Shown piece after piece: positions 1 to 12,170 of a stretch of DNA of 64,000 bases. How positions within the stretch are numbered: the stretch's first letter is position 1; every line of letters starts with the position of its first letter. A program made the position numbers and the translations under genes. The stretch lies in NCBI GenBank assembly GCA_036259875.1, contig DATAAZ010000041.1, positions 55,170-119,169 of the forward strand, written 5' to 3'. This stretch comes from DATAAZ01 sp036259875 (lineage in GTDB: Bacteria > Actinomycetota > Thermoleophilia > Gaiellales > Gaiellaceae). Under the pieces are notes generated by a model. The model did not search any database and was not told the DNA's origin. It was given only the letters and a program-made list of their open reading frames with translations.

Positions 1-613
1 GGTCTCGATCATCATCGGGTTCGGGGCGACGTTCGCGATCCTCGTGATCGGGATCCTCTACGGGTCGATCTCGGGGTTCGTGGGAGGCAAGGTCGACAAC
101 GGGATGATGCGCTTCCTCGACGCGCTCTACGGGCTCCCGTACCTGCCCTTCGCGATCATCACGTTGCAGATCGTGGGCGAGGTCAGCGTCCTGACGATGG
201 TCATCTCGCTCTCGATCGCGAGCTGGTTCACGACCGCCCGGATCGTGCGCGGGCAGATCATCACCCTGAAGGGGAACGACTACGTCCGCGCCGCGCGCGC
301 GGTCGGCGCCCGCTGGTATCGCATCCTGGGCCGGCACCTGCTCCCGAACACGCTCGGCGTCCTCGTGATCGCCGTCTTCCTCGAGCTTCCCACGGTCGTC
401 CTCGGCGAGGCGTTCCTCTCGTTCATCGGACTCGGGATCAATCCGCCCGATGCCTCGTGGGGAGCGCTGGCCGAGGAGGGCCGCGACGTCTACCGCACGT
501 ACCCGTACATCATCGCCGTTCCGAGCCTCGCGATCGCGACCCTCGTCCTCTGTGCGAACTTCATCGCGGACGGCGTGCGCGACGCCCTCGACCCGCGCAC
601 TCGCGAGACGTAA
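1..613 (+). CDS. Oligopeptide/dipeptide ABC transporter permease, DppC/OppC family (5' end outside window)
   Basis: Integral membrane subunit of a peptide-type ABC importer that forms the substrate channel with a second permease. The frame is already open at base 2, so the start lies upstream; about 203 residues are visible. Several hydrophobic segments are seen. The cytoplasmic EAA loop that docks on the ATPases is recognisable in DYVRAARAVGA followed by RHLLPNTLG, and the C-terminal part FLSFIGLGINPPDASWG is typical of DppC/OppC. The stop codon TAATG overlaps the start of the following ATPase gene by one base, so translational coupling is likely. The family is secure; the exact substrate (dipeptide, oligopeptide, nickel or other) cannot be read from the sequence. 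Confidence 0.93.
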   Translation, partial: VSIIIGFGATFAILVIGILYGSISGFVGGKVDNGMMRFLDALYGLPYLPFAIITLQIVGEVSVLTMVISLSIASWFTTARIVRGQIITLKGNDYVRAARAVGARWYRILGRHLLPNTLGVLVIAVFLELPTVVLGEAFLSFIGLGINPPDASWGALAEEGRDVYRTYPYIIAVPSLAIATLVLCANFIADGVRDALDPRTRET

Positions 614-1626
614 TGCCCCTTCTCGAGGTAGACGACCTTCGGACGCACTTCTTCACGCGCGACGGCGTCGTGCGCGCCGTCGACGGCGTCAGCCTCTCGG
701 TCGAGAAGGGAAAGACGCTCGGGGTCGTAGGCGAGTCCGGCTGCGGGAAGTCGGTCACGGCGCTCTCGATCATGGGTCTCATCCCGAAGCCGCCCGCGCG
801 GATCGTCAGCGGCGCAATCACCTTCGAGGGCCGGGACCTCACGCAGCTCTCGGAGCGAGAGCTCGAGTCGATCCGGGGACGGAAGATCGCGATGATCTTC
901 CAGGACCCGATGACGTCGCTCAACCCGACGCTCAAGATCGGGACGCAGATCACCGAGACGATCCGCCGCCACGTCGACGTGTCGAAGGAGGAGGCGCGCC
1001 GACGGGCGATCGACCTCCTCGGCGAGGTGCGGATCCCGCGGGCCGCAGAGCGGATCGACGACTACCCGCACCGGTTCTCGGGCGGCATGCGGCAGCGCGT
1101 GATGATCGCGATCGCACTCTCCTGCAGCCCCGCGCTCCTGATCGCGGACGAGCCGACCACGGCGCTCGACGTGACGATCCAGGCCCAGATCCTCGACCTG
1201 CTCGACGAGCTTCGCCGCGAACACGAAATGGGGATGATCATCATCACCCACGACATGGGCGTCGTCGCGGAGGTCGCCGACGACGTCGCGGTCATGTACG
1301 CCGGCCAGATCGTCGAGCAGGCGCCGGCGCTCGACCTCTTCGACTCCCCGGAGCATCCCTACACCGAGGCGCTCCTCGGGGCGCTTCCGCAGCTCGAGGG
1401 CGAGGACGTCCGGCACGGGCGCCTGACCTCGATTCCCGGCCGCCCACCCGACCTCATCAACCCGCCGCCCGCGTGCCGTTTCGCACCGCGCTGCCCCTAT
1501 GCCGACTCGGGCGACTCATGCGCGGTCGACCCGCCGGAGCTGCGCGAGATCCACCCTGGCCACTGCGTCCGCTCCGCCCATCCGGCGAGCGAGCGCGCCC
1601 GCCGTCCGGAGACGGTGACAACGTGA
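613..1626 (+). CDS. Oligopeptide ABC transporter ATP-binding protein (OppD/DppD type)
   Basis: First of two ATPase subunits energising the peptide importer from the cytoplasmic face; 337 residues. Walker A GESGCGKS lies near residues 40-47, the ABC signature FSGGMRQR near 155, Walker B LLIADEPTTALD just after, and the switch His in ITHDMG. The C-terminus has the family's Cys-containing oligopeptide-transporter tail (PPACRFAPRCPYADSGDSC). I take the ATG at 613 because it overlaps the permease stop and starts the conserved N-terminus MPLLEVDDLRTHF; a longer frame upstream has no family similarity. The downstream OppF-type gene starts inside its stop codon (GTGA), so the three genes are an operon. 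Confidence 0.95.
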   Translation: MPLLEVDDLRTHFFTRDGVVRAVDGVSLSVEKGKTLGVVGESGCGKSVTALSIMGLIPKPPARIVSGAITFEGRDLTQLSERELESIRGRKIAMIFQDPMTSLNPTLKIGTQITETIRRHVDVSKEEARRRAIDLLGEVRIPRAAERIDDYPHRFSGGMRQRVMIAIALSCSPALLIADEPTTALDVTIQAQILDLLDELRREHEMGMIIITHDMGVVAEVADDVAVMYAGQIVEQAPALDLFDSPEHPYTEALLGALPQLEGEDVRHGRLTSIPGRPPDLINPPPACRFAPRCPYADSGDSCAVDPPELREIHPGHCVRSAHPASERARRPETVTT

Positions 1627-2516
1627 GCGCGGCCGGCTTGCCGGACGGGGCGCTCCTCACCGTCGCCGATCTCCACATGCACTTCCCCGTGAAGAAGGGC
1701 GTCCTGATCGAGCGGACCGTCGGCCAGGTCAAGGCGGTCGACGGCGTCAGCTTCGAGATCCGCGAGGGCGAGACGCTCGGCCTCGTCGGCGAGTCCGGCT
1801 CCGGAAAGTCGACGACGGGCTACTGCATCCTCCAGCTGCTGCGTCCGACGAGCGGGTCGGTCCGGTTCCAACGGGAGGAGCTCACGACGCTGAAAGGCGA
1901 GGACCTGCGCCGGATGCGGCGCGACATGCAGATCGTCTTTCAGGATCCGTACGCGTCGCTCAATCCGCGGATGACGGTCGGCGACATCGTCGGCGAGCCG
2001 CTCGCGGTGCACAAGATCGGGAACCGGAAGAGCCGGGAGGCGGCCGTTCGCACGTTGCTCGACGTCGTCGGCTTCAACCCGGATTTCATCAACCGCTACC
2101 CGCACGAGTTCTCCGGCGGGCAGCGGCAGCGGATCGGGATCGCGCGCGCGCTCGCGCTAAACCCCAAGCTCGTCGTCTGCGACGAGCCGGTCTCGGCCCT
2201 CGACGTTTCGATCCAGGCGCAGATCCTCAATCTCCTCAAGGACCTGCAGCAGGACTTCGGCCTGAGCTACCTCTTCATCTCGCACGACCTCGCTGTCGTC
2301 CGGACGATGAGCGACCGGATCGCGGTCATGAACGCCGGGAAGATCGTGGAGATCGGGCCGGCCGAGGAGGTCTACACGAGCCCGAAGGACGAGTACACGA
2401 AGGCGCTCTTCTCGGCGGTGCCCGTGCCCGACCCGCGCCGCCAGCGGGAACGCAAGGCGGAGCGCGCCCGCACGCGCCTCGCCGAGGCGGCCCGCACGAC
2501 GGAAGCTACCGCCTAA
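1623..2516 (+). CDS. Oligopeptide ABC transporter ATP-binding protein (OppF/DppF type)
   Basis: Second ATPase of the importer, 297 residues. Walker A GESGSGKS is near residues 56-63; the signature SGGQRQR, Walker B LVVCDEPVSALD and H-loop ISHDLAVV follow in the usual order. The GTG at 1623 overlaps the stop of the preceding ATPase gene (GTGA) and gives the correct length; a longer upstream frame merely shadows that gene. The C-terminus is a basic, charged tail (RRQRERKAERARTR) and lacks the Cys-rich extension of its partner. OppF paralogues are very similar, so the subtype rests on gene order. It is the last gene of the transporter operon; 33 bases follow before the next, unrelated gene. Confidence 0.94.
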   Translation: MSAAGLPDGALLTVADLHMHFPVKKGVLIERTVGQVKAVDGVSFEIREGETLGLVGESGSGKSTTGYCILQLLRPTSGSVRFQREELTTLKGEDLRRMRRDMQIVFQDPYASLNPRMTVGDIVGEPLAVHKIGNRKSREAAVRTLLDVVGFNPDFINRYPHEFSGGQRQRIGIARALALNPKLVVCDEPVSALDVSIQAQILNLLKDLQQDFGLSYLFISHDLAVVRTMSDRIAVMNAGKIVEIGPAEEVYTSPKDEYTKALFSAVPVPDPRRQRERKAERARTRLAEAARTTEATA

Positions 2517-2549
2517 CCCCCTCGGGTAGCGTTCGTCAGACTCAATACG

Positions 2550-3011
2550 GTGGTCGCAAGCCGGTTTCCACAGCCCCTCCCGTGTGACCGCGCCCTCGAG
2601 CTCGCGTCGCTTCGGCTCGACGGCGGGCTCTCGGAGCTCGAGTCGGCGGCGCTCGGCCGGCACCTCGGAGCATGCGCACGCTGCGCGGCCGCCGTCGCGG
2701 AGATCGAGGCCGCGACCGAGCTCGTGCGTGCCGCGCCGCTCGTGCCGCCGAGCCGGCGGCTCGAGCTGCCGAGGCGGCCCGTTCGCCCGGTTGCGCGGCT
2801 TGCCGCTATCGCGGCCGTAGTCGCGCTCGCAATCGGATTCAGCGCGCTCGGAGCGGCGATCGGCGGAGGGCCCGAGCAGCGCTCGCCGACAGCGCCGACC
2901 GACGTCGCCGTCCTTCCCGAGGACGACTTCGGCGACCTTCGCCGTCTTCCCCGTGGCGGCGAAGACGGTCGCGTCCCCGCGCCGCCGCGCCGGATCGGGG
3001 TTCCGGTCTAG
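2550..3011 (+). CDS. Zinc-finger (zf-HC2-like) membrane protein, possible anti-sigma factor
   Basis: A 153-residue protein with an N-terminal zf-HC2-type zinc motif (C12 followed by RHLGACARC near 31-39, i.e. HxxxCxxC), one transmembrane helix near residues 82-107 and a Pro/Arg-rich exterior tail. zf-HC2 proteins usually bind a group IV sigma factor and release it on stress. No sigma factor gene lies beside it here, which is unusual: upstream is the peptide transporter and downstream is atpD. The GTG start at 2550 is the best available; a later one would cut the zinc motif. The family is probable, but the anti-sigma role is inference. Confidence 0.65.
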   Translation: MVASRFPQPLPCDRALELASLRLDGGLSELESAALGRHLGACARCAAAVAEIEAATELVRAAPLVPPSRRLELPRRPVRPVARLAAIAAVVALAIGFSALGAAIGGGPEQRSPTAPTDVAVLPEDDFGDLRRLPRGGEDGRVPAPPRRIGVPV

Positions 3012-3073
3012 TCGCGGGGTCTGCGAGCTTCCGCCGTATAGACTCGCCTGCGGACCCCGAGCCAGGAGCCCGC

Positions 3074-4579
3074 ATGCGCGAAGGAAACGCGAACGTCGGC
3101 AGGATCGTCGAGATCAGGGGCGTCGTCATCGACGTCGCCTTCGCTGGTGACCTCCCGGAGATCTATCACGCGCTTCGGGTCCAGGTGCCCGCTCAGGACG
3201 GCCGCCCCGCCGTCGATCTGATCGCTGAGGTTCAGCAGCACCTCGGGAACGACCGCGTCCGCGCCGTCGCGATGGACTCGACGGACGGGCTCGCGCGCGG
3301 CGTCGAGGTCGAGGACACGAGCGCCCCCATCAGCGTTCCGGTCGGCGAGGCGACGCTCGGACGGATCTTCAACGTCCTCGGGAAGCCGATCGACGAGAAG
3401 ACGGAGGAGGTCAAGGCCGAGGAGGAGTGGCCGATTCATCGGGAGGCGCCGGCCTTCGAGGACCTCGTCCCCCGCATCGAGGTCTTCGAGACCGGGATCA
3501 AGGTGATCGACCTGCTCGCCCCGTACGTGAAGGGCGGGAAGGTCGGCCTGTTCGGCGGCGCGGGCGTCGGGAAGACGGTCCTCATCCAGGAGCTGATCCG
3601 GAACATCGCGGAGGAGCACGAGGGCCTCTCCGTGTTCTCGGGAGTCGGTGAGCGGACGCGTGAGGGGAACGACCTCTGGCTCGAGATGACCGAGTCGGGC
3701 GTGATCGACAAGACCGCGCTCGTCTTCGGGCAGATGAACGAGCCGCCTGGCGCGCGCCTCCGCGTCGGCCTGACGGGGCTCACGATGGCCGAGTACTTCC
3801 GCGAGCAAGGTCAGGACGTGCTCCTCTTCATCGACAACATCTTCCGCTTCGTCCAGGCGGGGTCCGAGGTCTCCGCGCTTCTTGGCCGGATGCCCTCGGC
3901 GGTCGGCTACCAGCCGACGCTCGCGACCGAGATGGGTCAGCTCCAGGAGCGGATCACGTCGACGCGCAGGGGCTCGGTGACGTCGGTGCAGGCGATCTAC
4001 GTGCCCGCCGACGACCTCACCGACCCAGCCCCCGCGAACACGTTCGCCCACCTCGACGCGACCACCGTGCTCTCGCGCGCCTTGACGGAGCAGGGGCTCT
4101 ACCCGGCCGTCGATCCGCTCGACTCGTTCTCGCGCGCGCTGCAGGCGGACATCGTCGGCGAGGACCACTACCGCACCGCGACGGCTGTCCAGGAGATCCT
4201 CCAGCGCTACAAGGAGCTCCAGGACATCATCGCCATCCTCGGGATGGAGGAGCTCTCGGACGAGGACAAGCTGGTCGTCCAGCGAGCTCGAAAGATCCAG
4301 CGCTTCCTCACGCAGCCGTTCTTCGTGGCGGAGGCGTTCACCGGCTCGCCCGGCAAGTACGTCCGCCTCGAGGACACGGTGCGCGGGTTCGCCGAGATCA
4401 TCGAGGGCAAGCACGACGAGCTCCCCGAGGGCGCCTTCTACATGGTCGGGACGATCGAGGAGGCGGTCGAGCGAGGCCGCGAGCTCGCGGGCGAGGAGCG
4501 CGACGAGGCGCCCGCCGAGGAGCGCCAGGAAGAACCGGAAGCGGAGGCCGAGGCAGAGCCCGAGCCGGCCGCCGTTTAG
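3074..4579 (+). CDS. atpD: F1Fo ATP synthase subunit beta
   Basis: Catalytic beta subunit of F1 ATP synthase, 501 residues, on the cytoplasmic face of the membrane. The P-loop GGAGVGKT is at 151-158, the catalytic Glu region GERTREGND follows, then the strongly conserved IDNIFRFVQAGSEVSALLGRMPS stretch (shortened here) and the DELSEED-like lever as MEELSDEDK. The ATG at 3074 has AGGAGC six bases upstream. After the normal end near residue 465 there is an extra acidic Glu/Ala/Pro tail (EPEAEAEAEPEPAAV) not found in typical beta subunits. Only epsilon follows. The alpha, gamma, delta, a, b and c genes are not in this window, so the atp operon is split. Confidence 0.98.
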   Translation: MREGNANVGRIVEIRGVVIDVAFAGDLPEIYHALRVQVPAQDGRPAVDLIAEVQQHLGNDRVRAVAMDSTDGLARGVEVEDTSAPISVPVGEATLGRIFNVLGKPIDEKTEEVKAEEEWPIHREAPAFEDLVPRIEVFETGIKVIDLLAPYVKGGKVGLFGGAGVGKTVLIQELIRNIAEEHEGLSVFSGVGERTREGNDLWLEMTESGVIDKTALVFGQMNEPPGARLRVGLTGLTMAEYFREQGQDVLLFIDNIFRFVQAGSEVSALLGRMPSAVGYQPTLATEMGQLQERITSTRRGSVTSVQAIYVPADDLTDPAPANTFAHLDATTVLSRALTEQGLYPAVDPLDSFSRALQADIVGEDHYRTATAVQEILQRYKELQDIIAILGMEELSDEDKLVVQRARKIQRFLTQPFFVAEAFTGSPGKYVRLEDTVRGFAEIIEGKHDELPEGAFYMVGTIEEAVERGRELAGEERDEAPAEERQEEPEAEAEAEPEPAAV

Positions 4580-4585
4580 CTGCCA

Positions 4586-5011
4586 GTGGCGAACGGCGAC
4601 GCGCGCACGTTTTCGCTCTCCGTCGTGACCCCCGAGGGTGCCGTCTTCGAGGGCGAGGCGGAGCGGATCGTCGTGCCCGGCGCGGCGGGGGAGATCGGCG
4701 TCCTGGCCCGGCATGCGCCGCTCGTCGCGATGCTCCGGGCCGGCGAGATTCGCATCCGTTCCGGAGACGAATGGCAGAGCTTCGCGGCCGGACCCGGGTA
4801 CTTCAAGGTGCAGCGCGACCGCGCGATCGTGCTCGTCGACGATGCGGTGCGCGCGGAGGAGATCGACGTCGAGCAGGCGCGTCGCGAGGTCGAGGAGGCG
4901 CGCGCGCTCGTCGAGCGCGCGGACGCGGGCGAGGAAGGGCTGGACCGCTGGCAGCTGGAGCAGCGGCTCCGCCACGCCGAGAACAAGATCGCCGTCGCCG
5001 GCCGCGCCTGA
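4586..5011 (+). CDS. atpC: F1Fo ATP synthase subunit epsilon
   Basis: Epsilon subunit of F1, 141 residues, linking the gamma shaft to the c-ring and able to inhibit hydrolysis. The N-terminal beta-sandwich is recognisable in FSLSVVTPEGAVFEGEAERI and the conserved GEIGVLARHAPLVAML; a C-terminal helical pair rich in Glu/Arg follows (QARREVEEARALVERA). The GTG start lies six bases behind atpD, so both come from one transcript, as in the usual order beta-epsilon at the end of atp operons. The next gene, metH, is unrelated. Confidence 0.96.
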   Translation: MANGDARTFSLSVVTPEGAVFEGEAERIVVPGAAGEIGVLARHAPLVAMLRAGEIRIRSGDEWQSFAAGPGYFKVQRDRAIVLVDDAVRAEEIDVEQARREVEEARALVERADAGEEGLDRWQLEQRLRHAENKIAVAGRA

Positions 5012-5128
5012 CCGCGGCGTCCGGCGTCCGGAGAACTGCCGCCCGAACGCGTGGCGTTGACGCTCGCCGGCAAACAACCTGGACCGGGCCGTTCACGCGC
5101 CGGCGGGCAGAATGCGAGCGTGGCAACC

Positions 5129-8746
<3,618 letters not shown>

Positions 8747-8864
8747 GGTCGGGTCACGACCCGCCGGTGCGGTCGGCACGCCGCCCAGGAACGCCCGTCG
8801 GCTCGACGAAGTAGGCGCCGTCCGCTTCGCTATCCTCCCGCATCCCCCGGGGCGAACCTTCCTC

Positions 8865-10778
8865 ATGCGAACCACTCTGAAGAGAGGCTCGACGAACGGG
8901 ACGACGGACGGCGCCCCGGTTCTCCCGCCCGGCCCGCTCACGCATGTGACGCGGTACGGGCCGCCGAGGCGGAGCCCGTTTCGCCTTGTCGGGAAGGTCG
9001 TTGCGTGGCTCGTCGCGGCGGTGCTCGTCGTGGCGGGCGGCCTCGCGGGCGGTGTCTGGCTCTGGTGGGAGCACAGCCTCGCCGCGACCGCGCCGTCGAC
9101 GCCGGCCGAGCGCCTCGCGCAGCAGGCCCTCGACGCGCCGCTTCCGAACCAGCCCGCGGTCGCGATCGTGATCGGCTACGACCGCCGCATGGGCCCCGAG
9201 CGGGTGCTCGAGACGCGCTCCGACACGATCATGCTGATCCGTGCCGACCCCCGTTTGAGGACGATCTCGATGCTTTCGTTCCCGCGCGACCTCCTCGTCG
9301 AGATCGCGGGCTGCAAGGCGAGCGCGCCGCGTCTCGGGAAGATCAACGAAGCGTTCACGTCGTGCGGCCCGCGCGGAACGATCCAGACCGTCCGCGGGCT
9401 CACCGGGATCCCGATCAACTACTTCATCACGGTCGACATGCGCGGGTTCATCAAGATCGTGAACCAGCTCGGCGGCGTGTACATGGACGTCGACCGCCGC
9501 TACTTCAACGACAACGAGGGACTCGGGCCGGGTCAGACGTACTCGGCGATCGACCTCCGCCCGGGCTACCAGCGGCTGAACGGCGGCGACGCGCTCGCGT
9601 ACGTGCGCTACCGGCACACCGACAACGACTTCTACCGAAACGCTCGCCAGCAGGAGTTCGTGAAGGCGATCAAGCACCAGCTGAGCGGGTTCTCCGCAGT
9701 CCAGGAGTTGCCCGGGATCGTGAACGTGATCAAGAGCAATGTCACGATCGGAGCGGGGGGGTCGAAGCCGCTCGACATCGAGACGGTCATCCGGTACGCG
9801 AAGCTCGCCTACGAGCTCCCGAGCGGCAACCTGTTCCAGGTCCGGATCGCGCCCGAGACGCTCACGCAGAACTCGTTCTTCGCGCTCTCGGCGCCCGAGT
9901 CCGAGATCGAGCGGGCGGTGGACGCCTTCATGAACCCCGACCCCGAGGCCCCCGTCAAGGCGGCGGCGGTCGCGACGGGCGGTCGGCCGCGCTCGCGCAG
10001 CCAGGGGCCGCCCGCCTCCCGCGTAACCGTCGAGGTGCGGAACGGGAACGGCGTCGCGAACTCCGCGGACGACGCGGCGTACCTCCTCCAGCAGCGCGGC
10101 TACAAGGCGGTCTCGGGCGGCAATGCCGACACCTTCGAGTACTTCGAGACCCAGGTGCTCTACGACCGCGGCGTGCAGGGAGCCGCCGCGGCGGCACGCG
10201 ACATGGTGAAGCTCTTCGGCGATGCCGAGGCGGTCGAGGCGCCGCCGGGCGCCGAGCTAGCGACGATGCTCCGGGTCGTCGTCGGGAAGACGTTCCAGGG
10301 GACGCTCGCCCCCGTTCCGCGCGACACGACGCCGGTACACAGGCCTCCTCGCGTCGTCACCGACCCCGCGTCGCTCGCGCCCTTGATCCGCCGCCAGCAG
10401 CGGCGCGCGGGCTTCCCGCTCCTCGTGCCGACCGTCCGCGAATCGAACTCCTCGCTCTCGACGCTCGAGGGCGTCCGGCTCTACCGCCTCACCCCCGAGC
10501 ACAAGGGGCTTCGCATCGTCTACAACGGCCCGTTCGGAACCGACTACTGGGGCATCCAGCAGACGAGCTGGACCGACGCACCAATCCTCGAGGGGCCGAC
10601 GCTCGTTCGCAAAATGGGGGGACGCGAGTACCGCCTGTACTTCAACGGCCCCAACCTGCACATGGTCGCCTTCGAAGCGAACGGGGCCGCGTACTGGGTC
10701 GTGAACACGCTCCTGAACGCCCTCTCGAACGAGACGATGCTCGCGATCGCGAAGGGCTTGAAGCCGCCGAAGGCCTAG
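8865..10778 (+). CDS. LytR-CpsA-Psr (LCP) family cell-wall polymer ligase with extra C-terminal domain
   Basis: Membrane-anchored enzyme of the family that attaches polyprenyl-linked glycopolymers to peptidoglycan outside the cell; 637 residues. A basic cytoplasmic N-terminus precedes one transmembrane helix (about 44-66). The LCP domain (about 100-330) has the conserved Arg/Asp set in RSDTIMLIRADP, SFPRD, the KINEAF region and YVRYRHTDNDFYRNARQQEF. A LytR_C domain follows (VTVEVRNGNGVANSADDAAYLL). The last ~125 residues form a further domain ending HMVAFEANGAAYWVVNTLLN...NETMLAIAKGL, which resembles DUF4367/RseB-like modules by eye. It sits directly before ugd and sugar nucleotidyltransferases, consistent with surface-polymer assembly. 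Confidence 0.92.
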   Translation: MRTTLKRGSTNGTTDGAPVLPPGPLTHVTRYGPPRRSPFRLVGKVVAWLVAAVLVVAGGLAGGVWLWWEHSLAATAPSTPAERLAQQALDAPLPNQPAVAIVIGYDRRMGPERVLETRSDTIMLIRADPRLRTISMLSFPRDLLVEIAGCKASAPRLGKINEAFTSCGPRGTIQTVRGLTGIPINYFITVDMRGFIKIVNQLGGVYMDVDRRYFNDNEGLGPGQTYSAIDLRPGYQRLNGGDALAYVRYRHTDNDFYRNARQQEFVKAIKHQLSGFSAVQELPGIVNVIKSNVTIGAGGSKPLDIETVIRYAKLAYELPSGNLFQVRIAPETLTQNSFFALSAPESEIERAVDAFMNPDPEAPVKAAAVATGGRPRSRSQGPPASRVTVEVRNGNGVANSADDAAYLLQQRGYKAVSGGNADTFEYFETQVLYDRGVQGAAAAARDMVKLFGDAEAVEAPPGAELATMLRVVVGKTFQGTLAPVPRDTTPVHRPPRVVTDPASLAPLIRRQQRRAGFPLLVPTVRESNSSLSTLEGVRLYRLTPEHKGLRIVYNGPFGTDYWGIQQTSWTDAPILEGPTLVRKMGGREYRLYFNGPNLHMVAFEANGAAYWVVNTLLNALSNETMLAIAKGLKPPKA

Positions 10779-10826
10779 GCTCGGCCGCACGCGGAGCCGC
10801 TCGCGACCGGCCCCTACAATCCGAGG

Positions 10827-12170
10827 ATGCAACGGGAGCCGATCGGGGTCATCGGCGCGGGCTGGGTCGGGCTCGTCACCGCGGCGTGCTTCGCCGAGCT
10901 CGGGCACGCGGTCACCGTGCGGGACGTCGTCCCCGACCGGATCGCCGCGCTCGAGGCGGCACGGATCCCGATTTACGAGCCGGGGCTCGACGAGCTGCTC
11001 GCCCGGAACCGCGACCGCCTTCGCTACACGCTCGCGATCGAGGACGTCTTCCGTGACGCTCGCCTCGCGTTCGTCTGCGTCGGGACGCCGTCGACGTACT
11101 CGGGCGATGCCGATCTCTCCGCCGTCTGGCAGGTGCTCGACGAGCTTCCGGACTTCGACGAGCGCGCGATCCTCATCATGAAGAGCACCGTCCCCGTCGG
11201 GACGGGGGAGAAGGTGCGGGAGGAGCTCGACTCACGCGGCCTCGCGCACGTCGGCTACGTCTCGAATCCGGAGTTCCTCGCCGAGGGAACCGCCGTCGAG
11301 AACTTCATCCACCCGGACCGGGTCGTGATCGGAAGCTTCACGACCGACGACGGCGACGCGGTCGCGGCCCTCTACGAGCCGCTTGGGGCGCCGGTCGTGC
11401 GGACCGACATCGCGTCCGCGGAGATGATCAAGCTCGCGTCGAACGCGTTCCTCGCGACGCGGATCAGCTTCATCAACGAGATCGCGAACGTCTGCGAGGT
11501 CACGGGCGCGGACGTCGTCGACGTCGCGCGCGGAATGGGGCTCGACCACCGTCTTGGTCCCTACTTCCTCCGTGCCGGGCTCGGGTACGGCGGGTCGTGC
11601 TTCCCGAAAGACGTTCAGGCGCTCAAGCAGCTGGCCGGGAACTCGGGCTACCACTTCCAGCTCCTGAACGCGGTGATCGAGGTCAACGAACTCCAGAAGC
11701 GGCGCGTGATCGGAAAGCTCGAGAAGCATCTCGGTGCGCTGCGCGGCAAGACGGTGGCGCTGCTCGGGCTCGCCTTCAAGCCGAACACGAACGACCTCCG
11801 CGAGGCGTCGAGCCTCGTTCTCGCGTCGCGCCTCCTCGCCGAGGGGGCGCGCGTGCGCGCGTGGGATCCCGTTGCGCTCGAGGACGCCCGCTCGCAGCTG
11901 CGCGGCGTCGAGCTCGTCGAGCGGATGGACGAAGCGGTGAAGGACGCTGACGCGGCCGTGATCGTGACCGAGTGGAGCGAGCTGCGCGACCTCGCGTCCG
12001 CGGAGCGCCGCGACGCGATGCGAACGCCGCTCATCGTCGACGGGCGCAACATGCTCGACCCCGGCGCGGCTCGCGCGGCCGGCTTCCTGTACGAGGGGAT
12101 CGGCCGCCCGGCCTCCCCTCTTGACGCCGTTCCCCAGACGTCGGAGCGAGAGCCGGACCTCCGCGCCTGA
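10827..12170 (+). CDS. ugd: UDP-glucose 6-dehydrogenase family protein
   Basis: NAD-dependent four-electron oxidation of a UDP-sugar (normally UDP-glucose to UDP-glucuronate) in the cytoplasm; 447 residues. The N-terminal Rossmann fold is GVIGAGWVGLVTAACFAELG; the substrate domain contains STVPVGTG and NPEFLAEGTA, and the catalytic Cys is in GLGYGGSCFPKD near residue 258. The C-terminal domain carries LGLAFKPNTNDLREASS. UDP-N-acetyl-mannosamine dehydrogenases are related, but the motifs fit Ugd better. Its last base overlaps the ATG of the next gene, a sugar-1-phosphate nucleotidyltransferase, so the two are coupled. Confidence 0.95.
   Translation: MQREPIGVIGAGWVGLVTAACFAELGHAVTVRDVVPDRIAALEAARIPIYEPGLDELLARNRDRLRYTLAIEDVFRDARLAFVCVGTPSTYSGDADLSAVWQVLDELPDFDERAILIMKSTVPVGTGEKVREELDSRGLAHVGYVSNPEFLAEGTAVENFIHPDRVVIGSFTTDDGDAVAALYEPLGAPVVRTDIASAEMIKLASNAFLATRISFINEIANVCEVTGADVVDVARGMGLDHRLGPYFLRAGLGYGGSCFPKDVQALKQLAGNSGYHFQLLNAVIEVNELQKRRVIGKLEKHLGALRGKTVALLGLAFKPNTNDLREASSLVLASRLLAEGARVRAWDPVALEDARSQLRGVELVERMDEAVKDADAAVIVTEWSELRDLASAERRDAMRTPLIVDGRNMLDPGAARAAGFLYEGIGRPASPLDAVPQTSEREPDLRA

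Noticed and set aside
3008..5077. Minus-strand frame of 689 codons opposite atpD-atpC
   Set aside because: Shadow of atpD and atpC; no ribosome-binding site or known domain.
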